A DNA stretch of 64,000 nucleotides from Cylicocyclus nassatus. Taxonomy: Eukaryota > Nematoda > Chromadorea > Rhabditida > Strongylidae. A program made the position numbers and the translations under genes. The stretch is from the NCBI GenBank assembly GCA_958299035.1, contig CATQJL010000316.1:13548347-13612346 (forward strand), written 5' to 3'. The notes below the pieces were generated by a model that was not told the origin of the DNA, searched no databases, and was given only the letters and a program-made list of their open reading frames with translations. This document shows positions 10,580 through 20,260 of the stretch, piece by piece. Position 1 is the stretch's first letter; every line of letters begins with the position of its first letter.

Positions 10580-13129
10580 CTAAGTGGCATTCCTAGTGGA
10601 ATTCCTTCTGTCCGCAATGTTATTCGTCCTCGCGGCTCTCCCCGAAATACTTTCAGCTTTTCTAGAGTTATATCTCTTAGAGGTTCTCTTCTTCCTTATA
10701 GCATTATTCCTTGCCAAATATCTTCTGTTGGGGCTACCAGACCTCCACCTAGAAAAATTCTTGATTGCTGCATCTTTCGTACTCCTCCTAACATTCCAAG
10801 CGGCTCTATTCATCCCTAATGGACTTTTCCAGGGAGTATTCCTGAAATTTGAAAAGTTTTTTTTCAAAAATGTTTTATTCCTCCTATTGTTCCCTGTGAA
10901 ATCGGTCCTGCTATGACTACTGGAACTCCGACTAACGGGACTCCTCTTTGCTGCATTTCCCGGATTCCTCTTAGCATTAGTATGGGGGTTATACTTCCTC
11001 ATGAGAGTTTCCCCGGAAGTATTCCTGATATTTATGTTGTTTCCCCTAGGGGCTGTATTCTTTCTCACGGCACTACTCCCTGCAAAGTATCTTCTATAAA
11101 GATTATTGGAATTGGAATTCCAAGTAAGTGGACTTCCTTCTGCATTTTTCGAGTTTCTCTCAAAATTAGTCAAGGGGGCATAATTCGTCCCGATGGCAGG
11201 TCTCCCGCGAGTATTCCTGGCATTCTTGTTATGAATCCTAGCAGGTGCATTCGCCCTCTTGGCATTTTTCATTCCAAAATATTTTCTGTAATTATTGGAA
11301 CTCCGAGTAGCGGGAGTTGTCCTTGCTGCATTTTTCGATTTCCTCCTAAAAGTAGTCCGGGAGGCATTATTTTTCCCGACGGCAGGTCTTCCGCGAGTAT
11401 TCCTGGCATTGTTATATATCCTAGCAGGTACACTCGTCCTCTTGACATTTTTCGCTTTAAAATATTTTCTGTAATTATTGGAACTCCAAGTAGCAGGAGT
11501 TGTCCTTGCTGCATTTCTCGAACTCCTCCTGAAGTTAGTCCAGTGGGCATAATTCTTCCCGATGGCAGGTCTCCCGCGAGTATTCCTGGCATTCTTGCTA
11601 TATGACGTAGCAGGTGTATTCGTCCTCCTGGCATTTTTCCTTTCAATGTATCTTCTGTAATTATTGGAATTCCAAGTAAGTGGATTCAGTGCTGCATTCC
11701 TCGAATTCCTCCTAAAATTAGTCCAGGCATTATTCGTCCCGATGGCAGGTCTCCCGCGAGTATTCCTGGCATTCTTGCTATACATCCTAGCAGGTGCATT
11801 CGTCCTCCTGACACTTTTGGCTTCAAAATATCTTTTGTAATTATCGGAACTCCAAGTAGCGGGAGTTGTCCTTGCTGCATTTTTCGAATTCCTTCTAAAA
11901 CTAGTCCGGGGGGCATTATTTTTCCCGACGGCAGGTCTCCCGCGAGTATTCCTGGCATTGTTATATATCCTAGCAGGTGCATTCGTCCTCCTGGCATTTT
12001 TGGCTTCAAAATGTCTTCTGTAATTATTAAAACTCCGAGTAGCGGGAGTTGTCCTTGCTGCATTTTTTGATTTCCTCCTAAAAGTAGTCCAGGGGGCATT
12101 ATTTTTCCCGATGGCTGGTTTCCCGCGAATATTCCTGGCATTCATGTTGTTTTTCCTGATAGGTATATTCGTCTTTATATTTACGGATAATGCCGTTTGG
12201 GCTACTTTTACAAAGAACTCGAGAAATGTAGCAGGGAGAAATCTCGTTACTTTTCTTGGATTCCACGTAGAAGTAGTCCAAACGGCATTCCGTCTCATGT
12301 TATTCTTCTTCATCGAGCACTTATACAATGTGTTGATATTATCGATGTCCGATCGGGTAAAGTATGTTCGTATGTAGGGTTTGAAATTCTTGAATGGGTA
12401 GTGCATGACTGAATCACTATCGTATTCACCCATGTATTGTGCCTGAGTTCTCGAGATAGTCATTCCCCGATTAGCATAATCGCGTGCGGGATCTGGAAAT
12501 TCAGGAGGGCCTGCGGTAACGAGTGGATCGCGATCCTCTCTGCAAAAATTTTTTTCGAGTTTACAAGCTCAGAACAAGCAAAACTATTCTATATATACAC
12601 CTTTGATGTTCGTGGTAAAAGCCGATGCTATGCATCAGTTCATGAATCATAGCTGGCCTGTTAAAGCAATCAGGATCCATATTCAAATCACTAATGAACT
12701 TGCCCTCATTTGTCGGATGAGAAGAAATATCCCGACCGATGACGCTATAACACCTAAAGAAAAGGTGGAATATCTAGATTAATTTACAAACTAATACTTA
12801 CCACTTCTTGGGTATTGCAGTAATCAACAAGTAATACATATCACGTTCTGTTCGCTTCCGGAATTTTATGCATGTATTTTTTTGAAACGCATTTATCGCA
12901 TATCGTACGTGTCCTCGTTGAGTATCATTCAGATATGGTACGAGTTCGTATGGAACAACCGCTCCTGGCCAGATACTAAAACATAGGGTAAAAATAAGCT
13001 TACACAAGGGGCATTACAGCAAATTTAAGCGAGAACCAACTTACCGTGGTTCACTAGAAAAGATCGCAAGCCCTTTGAAATGTTTACGGTTAACAGCGCC
13101 CGCACTTCTTTTTTCACTTTCATCGGTTT
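10580..13129 (-). CDS. Astacin-family (M12A/NAS) zinc metalloprotease with a long Arg/Asn-rich repeat tail; 5' end missing
   Basis: Predicted secreted zinc endopeptidase. Four exons join in frame: 13129-13045, 12975-12802, 12753-12601 and 12539-10580, giving 789 residues. Introns are 69, 48 and 61 bp, all GT..AG and all phase 2. Exon 1 carries a dibasic EKR followed by a propeptide-like end (EPRIWPGAVVPYEL spans the junction). Exon 3 has the zinc motif HELMHSIGFYHEHQR (about 12644-12600). Exon 4 has the Met-turn SVMHY. Four cysteines (NTCIKF, WCYSV, DPDCF, LYKCS) fit the two conserved disulfides. The catalytic domain is about 185 residues, slightly below the usual 200. The remaining 577 residues are a basic repeat array, not the EGF, CUB or ShK modules usual in nematode NAS proteins. 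I did not find the usual FxGD aspartate switch. Signal-peptide exons are missing, and a Helitron-like element lies 12 bp upstream of exon 1. Confidence 0.85.
10583..12290 (-). repeat. About eight tandem repeats of 60-64 residues in the astacin tail
   Basis: From 12142 downward the frame repeats a unit of 60-64 residues (about 186 bp) that starts NARNTRGRPAIG and contains TNFRR, AARTTPATW, NNYRRYF and RRTNAPAR. Six copies are well conserved (12142 to about 11033). Two more are degenerate and a partial one reaches the stop. A decayed copy precedes them at about 12290-12143. The tail has no cysteine and few acidic residues and is rich in Arg, Asn, Ala and Thr. All length changes between copies keep the frame, and no stop occurs in more than 1.7 kb, which argues for selection on the protein. 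Confidence 0.85.
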
Positions 13130-13141
13130 CTGCAAATGCTA

Positions 13142-13414
13142 TCTCATATATAAAGCTGAATGTCTGTTTGTCTGTCTGTATGTCTGTATGTCTGTCTGTC
13201 TGCCTGTCTGTCTGTCTGTCTGTACGTATGTTCCGAATAGAGATCAACCGATGTCGATTTTATCAATTTTTTGCAAAATTTGAGCTACGGGGCTGGGAGT
13301 TGGCACAGGGGGGTAAGTGAGCATGGGGATTCCGTGTGCCAAGTTTGGTCCGGATCGGTTAAGAAAAGGAATTTTCTATTTGGAAGATACGGCGGAGCCG
13401 GGTAAGCCAGCTAG
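13142..13414 (+). mobile_element. Helitron-like element 5, in the astacin gene's 5' intron or flank
   Basis: Begins TCTCATATATAAAGCTGAATG and ends GTAAGCCAGCTAG before a T. The 273-bp copy keeps the (GTCT)n run (13170-13225), the GAGCTACGGGGCTGGGAG block and the terminal GC hairpin, and has lost most of the middle. It lies just upstream (on the gene's strand) of the acceptor GCATTTGCAG at 13130-13139. Confidence 0.7.
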
Positions 13415-14225
13415 TTTGGTATAAACTTTTGCGACAGGAAACGTTATTTGTAGGATTGTAACAGAGTGAATATGTGTGCAAGCGTTATCCAAAGTGCTTC
13501 AAAAAAGAGAAGCGTTTCCTCAAAAAATTGTACATAATTTCTCTCTTCCTCAAAATTCCTCATGCTTTCATTTGAAACCAAAAGTGAATGTAATTCCGAG
13601 TAGATTTCTCGGTAGGTATCGTGCGCTGGCAATGCGGCAGCATTTATGCTTGCAATTGCCGCAGAGCAAGACGTTTTAGGTAAGTTCAGTGTTTTCTGCT
13701 CTCATTCTTCACTTTTTACTTCACTTTTTATGCTTCGTTCGACTAAAAGTGAAAGTAAGCTAGAAAGCAGTTTTTGTTGTTTTGGCTGATTATATCTTCG
13801 TTAGTTTAGGTATATGTTATGAGTGCTGTATTTCATGTTAGTGAGATGCAGCTTTCATAACACATGAGCAGCTTTCATAACACATGAAAGCTGCATCTCA
13901 CTTCGTCACTAGTCCTCTCTGTGAACTCTTTCATTTCAAAAAAAAAACGTTCTTCAAATCAAAGCACTCATTAATAGCGGATCTTACACCCTACATAGTC
14001 TGTTCACACAAAAGTAACATCGTCTTACATCAATGTTTCCTGATAAGAGAACGTCAAAGCTTGTAAAAACTTGCTAGAATTGTAAAGAAACGTTCTTTGA
14101 TGAAAAAAAGGTGAAGGATAGGTTTAGTCACACACAGTTAATGTGAGGCTGCTATTAGGGTAGGTTTGAACTCAAACGGCGAACAATATACTAGTTAACT
14201 TTGATAAAGTAATCAACAATACATA
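13415..14225. other. Spacer with a short palindrome
   Basis: Apart from the uncertain exon at 13460-13690, the stretch has one clear structure. At about 13840-13905 the sequence GTGAGATGCAGCTTTCAT recurs inverted (ATGAAAGCTGCATCTCAC), with a direct repeat AGCAGCTTTCATAACACATG between them. No other coding signal is visible. Confidence 0.4.
13460..13690 (-). CDS. Possible upstream (signal/propeptide) exon of the astacin gene
   Basis: A minus-strand frame reads a small hydrophobic stretch AAIASINAAALPA followed by a polar, propeptide-like sequence (HDTYREIYSELHSLL...). It lies on the far side of the Helitron-like element from exon 1, where a leader and propeptide exon would be expected. I could not find a donor whose phase fits the AA|ACC start of the next exon, nor an in-frame ATG. 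It may therefore be unrelated or damaged. Confidence 0.2.
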
Positions 14226-14227
14226 TA

Positions 14228-14468
14228 CCCTAAAATCACACAGATAAGTCCTCCCATCAGATAAGTTCAGATGAGTCCGCTTTCTTGACTCGAATATGGC
14301 TCTCCAGATAAGTCCGATTTCTTTCCATTATAACTACCGTAAAATCTGTCAGATAAGTCCGGACTTATCTGATGGGAGGACTTATCTGCAAGACTTCTGG
14401 CGGCGCAAGAGCGGATTTTCATCGATCTTTCTTGTCAAAAAGACGGACTTATCTGTAAGACTTTAGAG
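14228..14468. mobile_element. TA-flanked foldback made of AGATAAGTCC words
   Basis: Ends CCCTAAA and TTTAGAG, each next to TA. Inside, the word AGATAAGTCC, exact or nearly so, occurs about four times in one direction and about three times inverted, the central pair forming CAGATAAGTCCGGACTTATCTG. No protein is encoded. Confidence 0.6.
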
Positions 14469-14548
14469 TATTCATGAATTTCAAAGAATGGTTATACTAA
14501 ATACAAATCATGCCAATTAGTTTAAACTTATGATTTTTTCAAGATACC

Positions 14549-14829
14549 TGCAGTCGCTTCATTTCATATGATCATGTGTGCCATTGCACACACACAGCCC
14601 ACTTTGGCGTCCTCATCCTGGATTTGCAATCAAAACGCAAGAGACTTACCGATTGTTGTCGATTACATCAATTTGAGGTAACTAGTAACTAAAAAGGAAA
14701 GAAAATGCTAATAACGCCTTGGAAACACTTACCTGAAGAGTTGTTTTCCCACAAATCCAGGATGGGGACGCCAAAGGTGAACTGTGTGTGCAATGACACA
14801 CATGATCATATGAAATGAAGCGACTGTAG
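14549..14829. repeat. Palindromic repeat with ~85-bp arms
   Basis: The left arm (CTGCAGTCGCTTCATTTCATATGATCATGTGTG...) is nearly repeated inverted at 14745-14829 and includes GACGCCAAAG and CAAATCCAGGATG. Each arm has CTTACC near its inner edge, which would be a splice donor on the minus strand. I cannot tell whether this is a foldback element or an inverted duplication of a gene piece. Confidence 0.55.
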
Positions 14830-15246
14830 TTAATTACAACGATATTCTCAGTAAACTTGATAGATAACAAATTTTGAACATTCTCAATAAACAATTTAAT
14901 TTGTTGATGATTACCACAAACATATAACTACAGGAAATCTAAGTCTAACAGAAGACAAAATAAGAACAATTACATCTAAAAAAAACAAATGTTGGTTACA
15001 AAACGAATTTGACAAGAAGGATTTCAAAGAAAGTTTTATTATTTTTCACAGTTTTCGTTTTTATGTCTAAATTCAATGCGCATCCTATATTTTGTTATTT
15101 TGAACTTGTAATAAAGATGATTGTTTTTTGTATGCAAGTGGGTTATTTACCATTGATATGTCACCATATCCTTTGATGTTGTGTTAAATCCATATGGATA
15201 TACCGTATTCAATAATTTATATCAAAATACTATAATTTATCACTAA
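14830..15246. other. No gene seen
   Basis: AT-rich spacer without exon-like frames, RNA motifs or recognised repeat ends. Confidence 0.4.
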
Positions 15247-15431
15247 CAAGGGAGCGATACTCAATGTCCGTGGCCTTTCGAACCATGATTCATACATTAC
15301 ACTCGTCTTCGAACGCTGATTCCGAATCTGTTTTCCTTTTCTGCTAGTCTTTCTCTAAAAAAATTATGGGGAAATTTCGAGCCAAGTTTGGCTGTTCAAG
15401 GGAAATTTGGCCGCTGGAACGGCCTGTACCG

Positions 15432-15508
15432 CGGCCATTTTCTGGTCTAATGGTTAGTGCAATAGCCTTATAAGTTGATGCAGGTGTAGGTTCAAACCCC
15501 TCTGTGTT
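15432..15508 (+). ncRNA. tRNA-like sequence (left arm of the foldback)
   Basis: TCTGGTCTAATGGTTAGTGC at 15441-15460 matches a Pol III A box, and GGTTCAAACCC at 15489-15499 matches a B box, with tRNA spacing of about 40 bases between them. Acceptor and T stems pair poorly, so a functional tRNA is unlikely. A tRNA-derived promoter (SINE-like) is the better reading. Confidence 0.45.
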
Positions 15509-15689
15509 TCTTCTTTTGCATTACCTCATTTAGGCTTGTTCGAAAAATTTACTTGAGCTATGGCCATCGGATACATTTTAGCGCAGATAGTAATCATTTT
15601 TCCAAATTTCTACATCTTTTGAAGAATAAGGGAGTTCACTTAGCTTGATGATGCGAAAGAAGGTTAATTGAGGCAATGCAAAACTGAAA

Positions 15690-15763
15690 AACACAAAAGA
15701 TTTCGAACCTGCAGCTGCATCAACTCATGGGGCTATCGCACTGACCAATAGACCACAGCGTAC
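15690..15763 (-). ncRNA. tRNA-like sequence (right arm of the foldback)
   Basis: The minus strand reads TGTGGTCTATTGGTCAGTGCG (A box) and CTGCAGGTTCGAAATC (B box), the inverted counterpart of the left-arm copy. Its B box GGTTCGAAATC is close to consensus. Stem pairing is again incomplete. Confidence 0.45.
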
Positions 15764-15947
15764 CGGTAACGTTGGCGCTCCGACATGTCTCACTGGGCAC
15801 CCACAATCCGCGCGATTCATTATAACATTTTTGAAGCGATTACCAGAAACAGAAGTCAGATTCGGAATCAGTGTTCCAAGACGATTGTAATGGTATACAT
15901 ATCATCTTAAAAGGTCACGGACACCGAGTATCGTTTCCTTGTATGTG

Positions 15948-16875
15948 TTAGGTTGTTTCATAAGTTTTTTAAATTTTGACTCTGAAGCAATAACTCACAT
16001 AATTTTCAATTCTGATTAGAATGTAGGGTACCATTCGATAGAGCAAAGCAAGGCCTATAAGATGTCGTGTAAGCTGTTGCATCAGTTTCAGCATCACGAT
16101 TTAGAAGCCGAGACCTGAAAACTTCTGAATACTCAAAGATTGACAATTTTCTGTAACTTTGCCCAAAGAAAACTTACGCTCACGCATATATAGTCCATAG
16201 AACATTTTCATATGTGCCCTTGATGTGTTTTTTTTTCTGTGCTAAAAACCGAAACAACTAAGATTTTCAAGCTTTCAAAAAAGCGATGCTGCGCTATTTT
16301 TACACAGGTAGCTGTATACTACAAGCCTATAGAAGTACAGTCACAATTTTTTGACTTTCTATAAGCTCTAGTTCCCAAGAGATGTCAATTTCAACATGCG
16401 ATACCTAAGCAAAAGAGTTAGATTCGGTATTTCTCAAGAACAAGCGCTTCCGGAAAGCTGAAAATTTACCAATGTAATATTGAAGGCCTGTAGTATGCAT
16501 CTATCTGTGTGAAAACAGCGCAGCATCGTTTTTTTGGAAGCATGAAAATTATAGTTTTCTCGGTTTCTAACACAAACAAACAAAGCAACGACACATATGA
16601 GTATGTTGTTTGAAGTATATATGTGTGAATGTTAGACCTGGTGAGTTTTCTTCGGGCAAAGCTACAGAAGGTTTCCAAATTTTTGGGCATCCAGAACTTC
16701 TCAGATTTCGGCTTCTGACTCGTGATGTGCTGAAGCTGGTGCAAAAACTTACACGCCATCTTATAGAGTTTGCTTTGCTCTATCGAACGGTATCCTGCAC
16801 CACAATCAGAATTGTGAAGTGTGCGAGTTATTGCCTTAGAAATTCAAAATTAAAAAAACTTATGATACAACCTAA
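15948..16875. mobile_element. TA-type inverted-repeat element (mariner-like), TTAGGTTGTTTCATAAG ends
   Basis: 928 bp palindrome with ends TTAGGTTGTTTCATAAGTTTTTTAAA and the complement at 16850-16875, followed by TA. Each arm has the shared hairpin module ACCATTCGATAGAGCAAAGC (16030 and, inverted, 16760-16790). No transposase frame is visible. Confidence 0.75.
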
Positions 16876-16959
16876 TATATTTTAGTGTTTATCGCATTGC
16901 CTAGAACGCTTACTTACCCTTACGCTTACTCTCGTTAGACACTTCTCTTTATGCAAATA

Positions 16960-18594
16960 TTAGGTGGATCCGTAAGTTTGTAGCGTTTTTAGACCTGTTC
17001 CAAATTGTTTAAAATGAAGATAGACAAATCATTCAAATAGTATCCAATGCAGACTTTCTTCCTTCTTCCAGCAGCTAAGTTTACGTTGTGACTTCGACGA
17101 ACGCTGAGATAATTGCCGGAATCTGAAAGCCTCCATTTTACCATGTCTAACTTTCGCTAATTTTCGGAATTTTTTTTTAGGTTTTTGAAAGTGCTTCAAT
17201 AACCACCTGATAAGGCAAACCTTTTACAAATCTATGCAATTTTGGCATCTCTATAGCATGCTTTCTAGAATTACTAGAATTTTAGGTTGGTGCAAAAATA
17301 ATGAGCGTTTTCCCGCATTTCACTTTAACTTGCTATAACTTTCTACAAAATTTACATTTTGAAATTGATAAAGACCATCAGATGCAGCGAACCTTTCGCA
17401 GTACACCGCACATTGAACTATACTCATATCTCATATGGGCAGAAAAATATGGATTGAAAAACAAAAAGAGTTTTTTCTGAAGCGTTGTTTTTGACAGAAC
17501 ATGGGAAAGGATTGAAGAAAAAATATTAGCGAAGAGGGAAAAATCGAAATTCAAAAATAACAACTTTTTTAGCATTTTCTCAGTAGGCCTCAAAACCCCG
17601 AAGAAATTTTTTAATTTTCTGCGTGAAAAGCTGGATGTTTTTGCAAAAACCGCTAATGGGACTCCTACCCTCACGCTTACAGAGATGAGCAAAGTTTGAG
17701 CGAATGCATTTTACAAAAAAAAGTTATGGGCTCTTAAATGACCACAACCAGTACCCATGTTAAGCGGCCGATATCTCACTATAGATAACTTGAAAAAATA
17801 TAGTTGAATATGCATAATGTAGACAATTTCCATTACATATAGCGGCTAAGTTTTCGATAAACCACCTTCATTCGCGCTCGAATTCTGGCCAGAAAAATGA
17901 ATGCAACGAAAATCTAACTTTGAGTGCAATTATGTGAAGCTCTATAAATTCTTAACAGAGTGGGAGGAAAACGCTCATTATTTTTGCACCAACCTAATAT
18001 ATTCTTGAAGTGAGCCAATTTCGTACTTGGCTCATTGCCACCTCGCAAAACATCAAACGTTAAACAGTTTAGGTACCATTTAATGCATCTTTTTTCCTTT
18101 TTTGATAACTACCTTTTCTCTGCAAAAGTATGCGCAAGGTTGTAGTCGAAATTCCAAAATCTATCCAATTTTACGCCGTAATTGCTCATTTACTTCGTAA
18201 TACCAGTGACAGTAATAGCCAAGTTTTAAAACTTTATATTTTGAGGATCTCGCAGTGCTTGGTGCAATTATATGTCACGCGATTTCTTTCAAAATCCAAT
18301 ACTTTGATAAAATAATTCAACAATGTTGTAAAGAAAACTGAAAAATGCAAAAAATTGCATTAATCTGCAAGAGTTTGCCTTATCAGGTGGTTATTGAAGC
18401 ATCTTCACAACTCTCAAATGAAAATCCTGAAAATTAGCAAAAGTAAAGCAATGCAAAAATGGAGAGCTCTACTTCTCGGCAATTATTTCAGCGCTTGTTG
18501 GAAGAGTAACAACGTAAACATAACTGCTGGAAAGAGGAAGAAATTCTGCAAAGGATACTGTTCGAACAATTTGTCTGTCGCCATTCTGAACGAA
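16960..18594. mobile_element. Large palindrome interrupted by a mariner-like element and a Helitron
   Basis: The left arm (from TTAGGTGGATCCGTAAG at 16960 to about 17225) is complementary to 18375-18594: CTTCAATAACCACCTGATAAGGCAAACC pairs with its inverse at 18372-18400, as does GATAATTGCCG near 17110. The TA element 17282-17997 was inserted next to the left arm. The right terminus is missing where a Helitron-like element begins (18595). Confidence 0.6.
17282..17997. mobile_element. Mariner-like MITE, TTAGGTTGGTGCAAAAATAATG ends
   Basis: Termini TTAGGTTGGTGCAAAAATAA (left) and the complement at 17978-17997 followed by TATA. The end sequence closely resembles the mariner class known from TTAGGTTGGTGCAAAAGTAATTG. 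The 716 bp interior is partly palindromic and encodes no recognisable transposase. Confidence 0.8.
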
Positions 18595-19005
18595 TCTTAT
18601 ATATAAACCTGAATGCCTGTTTGTATGTATGTATGTATGTATGTATGTATGTATGTATGTATGTATGTATGTATGTATGTATGTATGTATGTATGTATGT
18701 ATGTATGTATGTATGTATGTATGTATGTATGTATGTATGTATGTATGTATGTATGTATGTATGTATGTGTTTACGTATGTTCCGAATAGAAAATTCCATC
18801 TCTGAACCGATCCGGACCGAACTTGGCACACTTCAGGCCCCGGCGGGTGTCGTAGGCTACTTTTCGTCATCGATCGATATCGATTTTATCGATTTTTTGC
18901 AAAATTTGAGCTACGGGGCTGGGTGTTGACACAGGGGGGTAATCGAGCATGCTGATTACGAATATAACAATGACAGGGCCGAGCGGAGCCGGGTAAGTCA
19001 ACTAG
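18595..19005 (+). mobile_element. Helitron-like element 6 with an expanded (ATGT)n tract
   Basis: Begins TCTTATATATAAACCTGAATG after an A and ends GGGTAAGTCAACTAG before a T, with the CGGAGCCGGG hairpin. The family blocks CGGGTGTCGTAGGCTAC, ATCGATATCGATTTT and GAGCTACGGGGCTGGG are present. The 5' repeat has expanded to a perfect tetranucleotide run. Confidence 0.75.
18622..18768. repeat. (GTAT)n microsatellite
   Basis: About 36 nearly perfect copies of a 4-base unit at the place where sister elements carry short TGTCTG or TATG runs. Open frames through it (HTYIHTYI..., MYVCMYVC...) are translated repeat, not genes. Confidence 0.95.
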
Positions 19006-19324
19006 TTCAAAATAAGTTAACGACAATAACGACCCGAGCTTTAAGACCCCACCTAATAGCTGGAAATGAACATAAAAATAATCACGGACATCGTTTTTGT
19101 TTGCGTGGTAAATATGTTCTTTAATTCTTCTTTCTAAAACTTTCATTCCTACGTATGTCTATTACATTCATTATATGTAATGCTATAAATCAGATTTTTA
19201 CTAGTACAAGAAAAGCTATCATTACAGTGCGTGTGAGTTATAGTTTAGCTGAAGTGCTTATTATATAAGGTTAATGTCCTACCTACGTACAAATACAAAA
19301 ACGTACTTTTGTACGTACAAACTA
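19006..19324. other. No gene seen
   Basis: Short spacer between a Helitron-like element and a TA-type element. Nothing recognisable. Confidence 0.4.
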
Positions 19325-20258
19325 TTAGGTTGGCTCGGAATTTCTCGGACATTTTTAGACGAGATCTGATTTCTCGAAACATAGCGCAACTACATCCGAC
19401 AGAGGTACCATTCGATAGAGCAAAGCAAGCTCTACAACATGTTATACAAAAGTTCGCACTACCTTCGACCCAGCGGAAGTTTGCATCCAGAATCTGAGTC
19501 GTACTAAAGCCTTGAAAAATTGGGAAAAATTCATATCTGTTGATATAAGTCCTTCGGGCCTCCAAGTTGTTTAATCAAACTGCACGCTACATCAGACACT
19601 CATATGTATTATCGCTGTATTTTTCCTCATTTAGAATCGAAAAAACGAAAATTCTCATTTTGGTGCAAAAACGAAGCTGTGCTGTTTCCACCCATGTAAT
19701 TGTTTACTACAAGCCCTTAAAAGTGTAACCGTAAATTTTCAACTTTCTACAGTCTACAGTTACCGAAAATTAGCAAATTGAGCTCTTAGCACCCGAGTGT
19801 TCCACGTAAAATCAATATTTTTTGGAAACTAAGGCTTGCCAAAAGCTAAGAATTTACTTTAATACTTCAAAGGGCTAGTAGTACCCACTTACTTGGGTAA
19901 AAACAGCACAGCTTGGATTTTGCATAAGCGTAAAAATTTATGTTTTCTCGATTTTTAGATTGAAAAAAAAATACAGGAAAGGTACATATGAGTGTCCGAT
20001 GTGGTGTGCAAATTGCATGAGCAGTTTGGAGATCCGTAGAGTTTTTTAAACGAAAATATGATTTTTTCCGATTTTTCGAACGTTCAGTACGGCTCAGATT
20101 AGGTGCAAACTTACGGTGGGTTAAAGCTGGTGCGACATACTGTCTTGTAGAGCTTGCTTTGCTCTATCGAATGGTACCTCTGTTGGATGTACATGCATCA
20201 GGTTTCGAGATATAGCAGATCTTGTCTAAAAATGTCCAAGAACATCGAGCCAACCTAA
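19325..20258. mobile_element. Mariner-like inverted-repeat element, TTAGGTTGGCTCGGAA ends
   Basis: 934 bp, flanked by TA on both sides (19323-19324, 20259-20260). The ends read TTAGGTTGGCTCGGAATTTC and the complement of TTAGGTTGGCTCGATGTTC. The shared hairpin module lies at 19405-19440 and inverted at 20140-20178, followed by GGTACC. It is closely related to the element at 41786-42707. No transposase is seen. Confidence 0.8.
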
Positions 20259-20260
20259 TA

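Larger units (their letters stand above)
15247..15941. mobile_element. Foldback element carrying tRNA-like sequence in both arms
   Basis: Terminal inverted repeats CAAGGGAGCGATACTC and GAGTATCGTTTCCTTG bound 695 bp. Further in, GTCCGTGGCCTTT, ACACTCGTCTTCGAACGCTGATTC and a tRNA-like block are also inverted between halves. The next element begins 7 bp later. No clear target duplication is visible. Confidence 0.65.

Noticed and set aside
10584..11605. Long plus-strand open frames opposite the astacin tail
   Set aside because: They are the complementary frames of a repeated coding sequence. The minus-strand frame is joined by valid splice sites to a catalytic domain.
13680..13700. Plus-strand splice donor GTTTTAGGTAAGTTC suggesting a gene on the other strand
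   Set aside because: No acceptor or continuing frame was found to pair with it.
15432..15508. Functional tRNA gene
   Set aside because: Promoter boxes are present but acceptor and T stems do not pair well, and an inverted copy lies in the other arm of an element.
18469..18929. Open frames reading HTYIHTYI and MYVCMYVC
   Set aside because: Translation of a tetranucleotide microsatellite.
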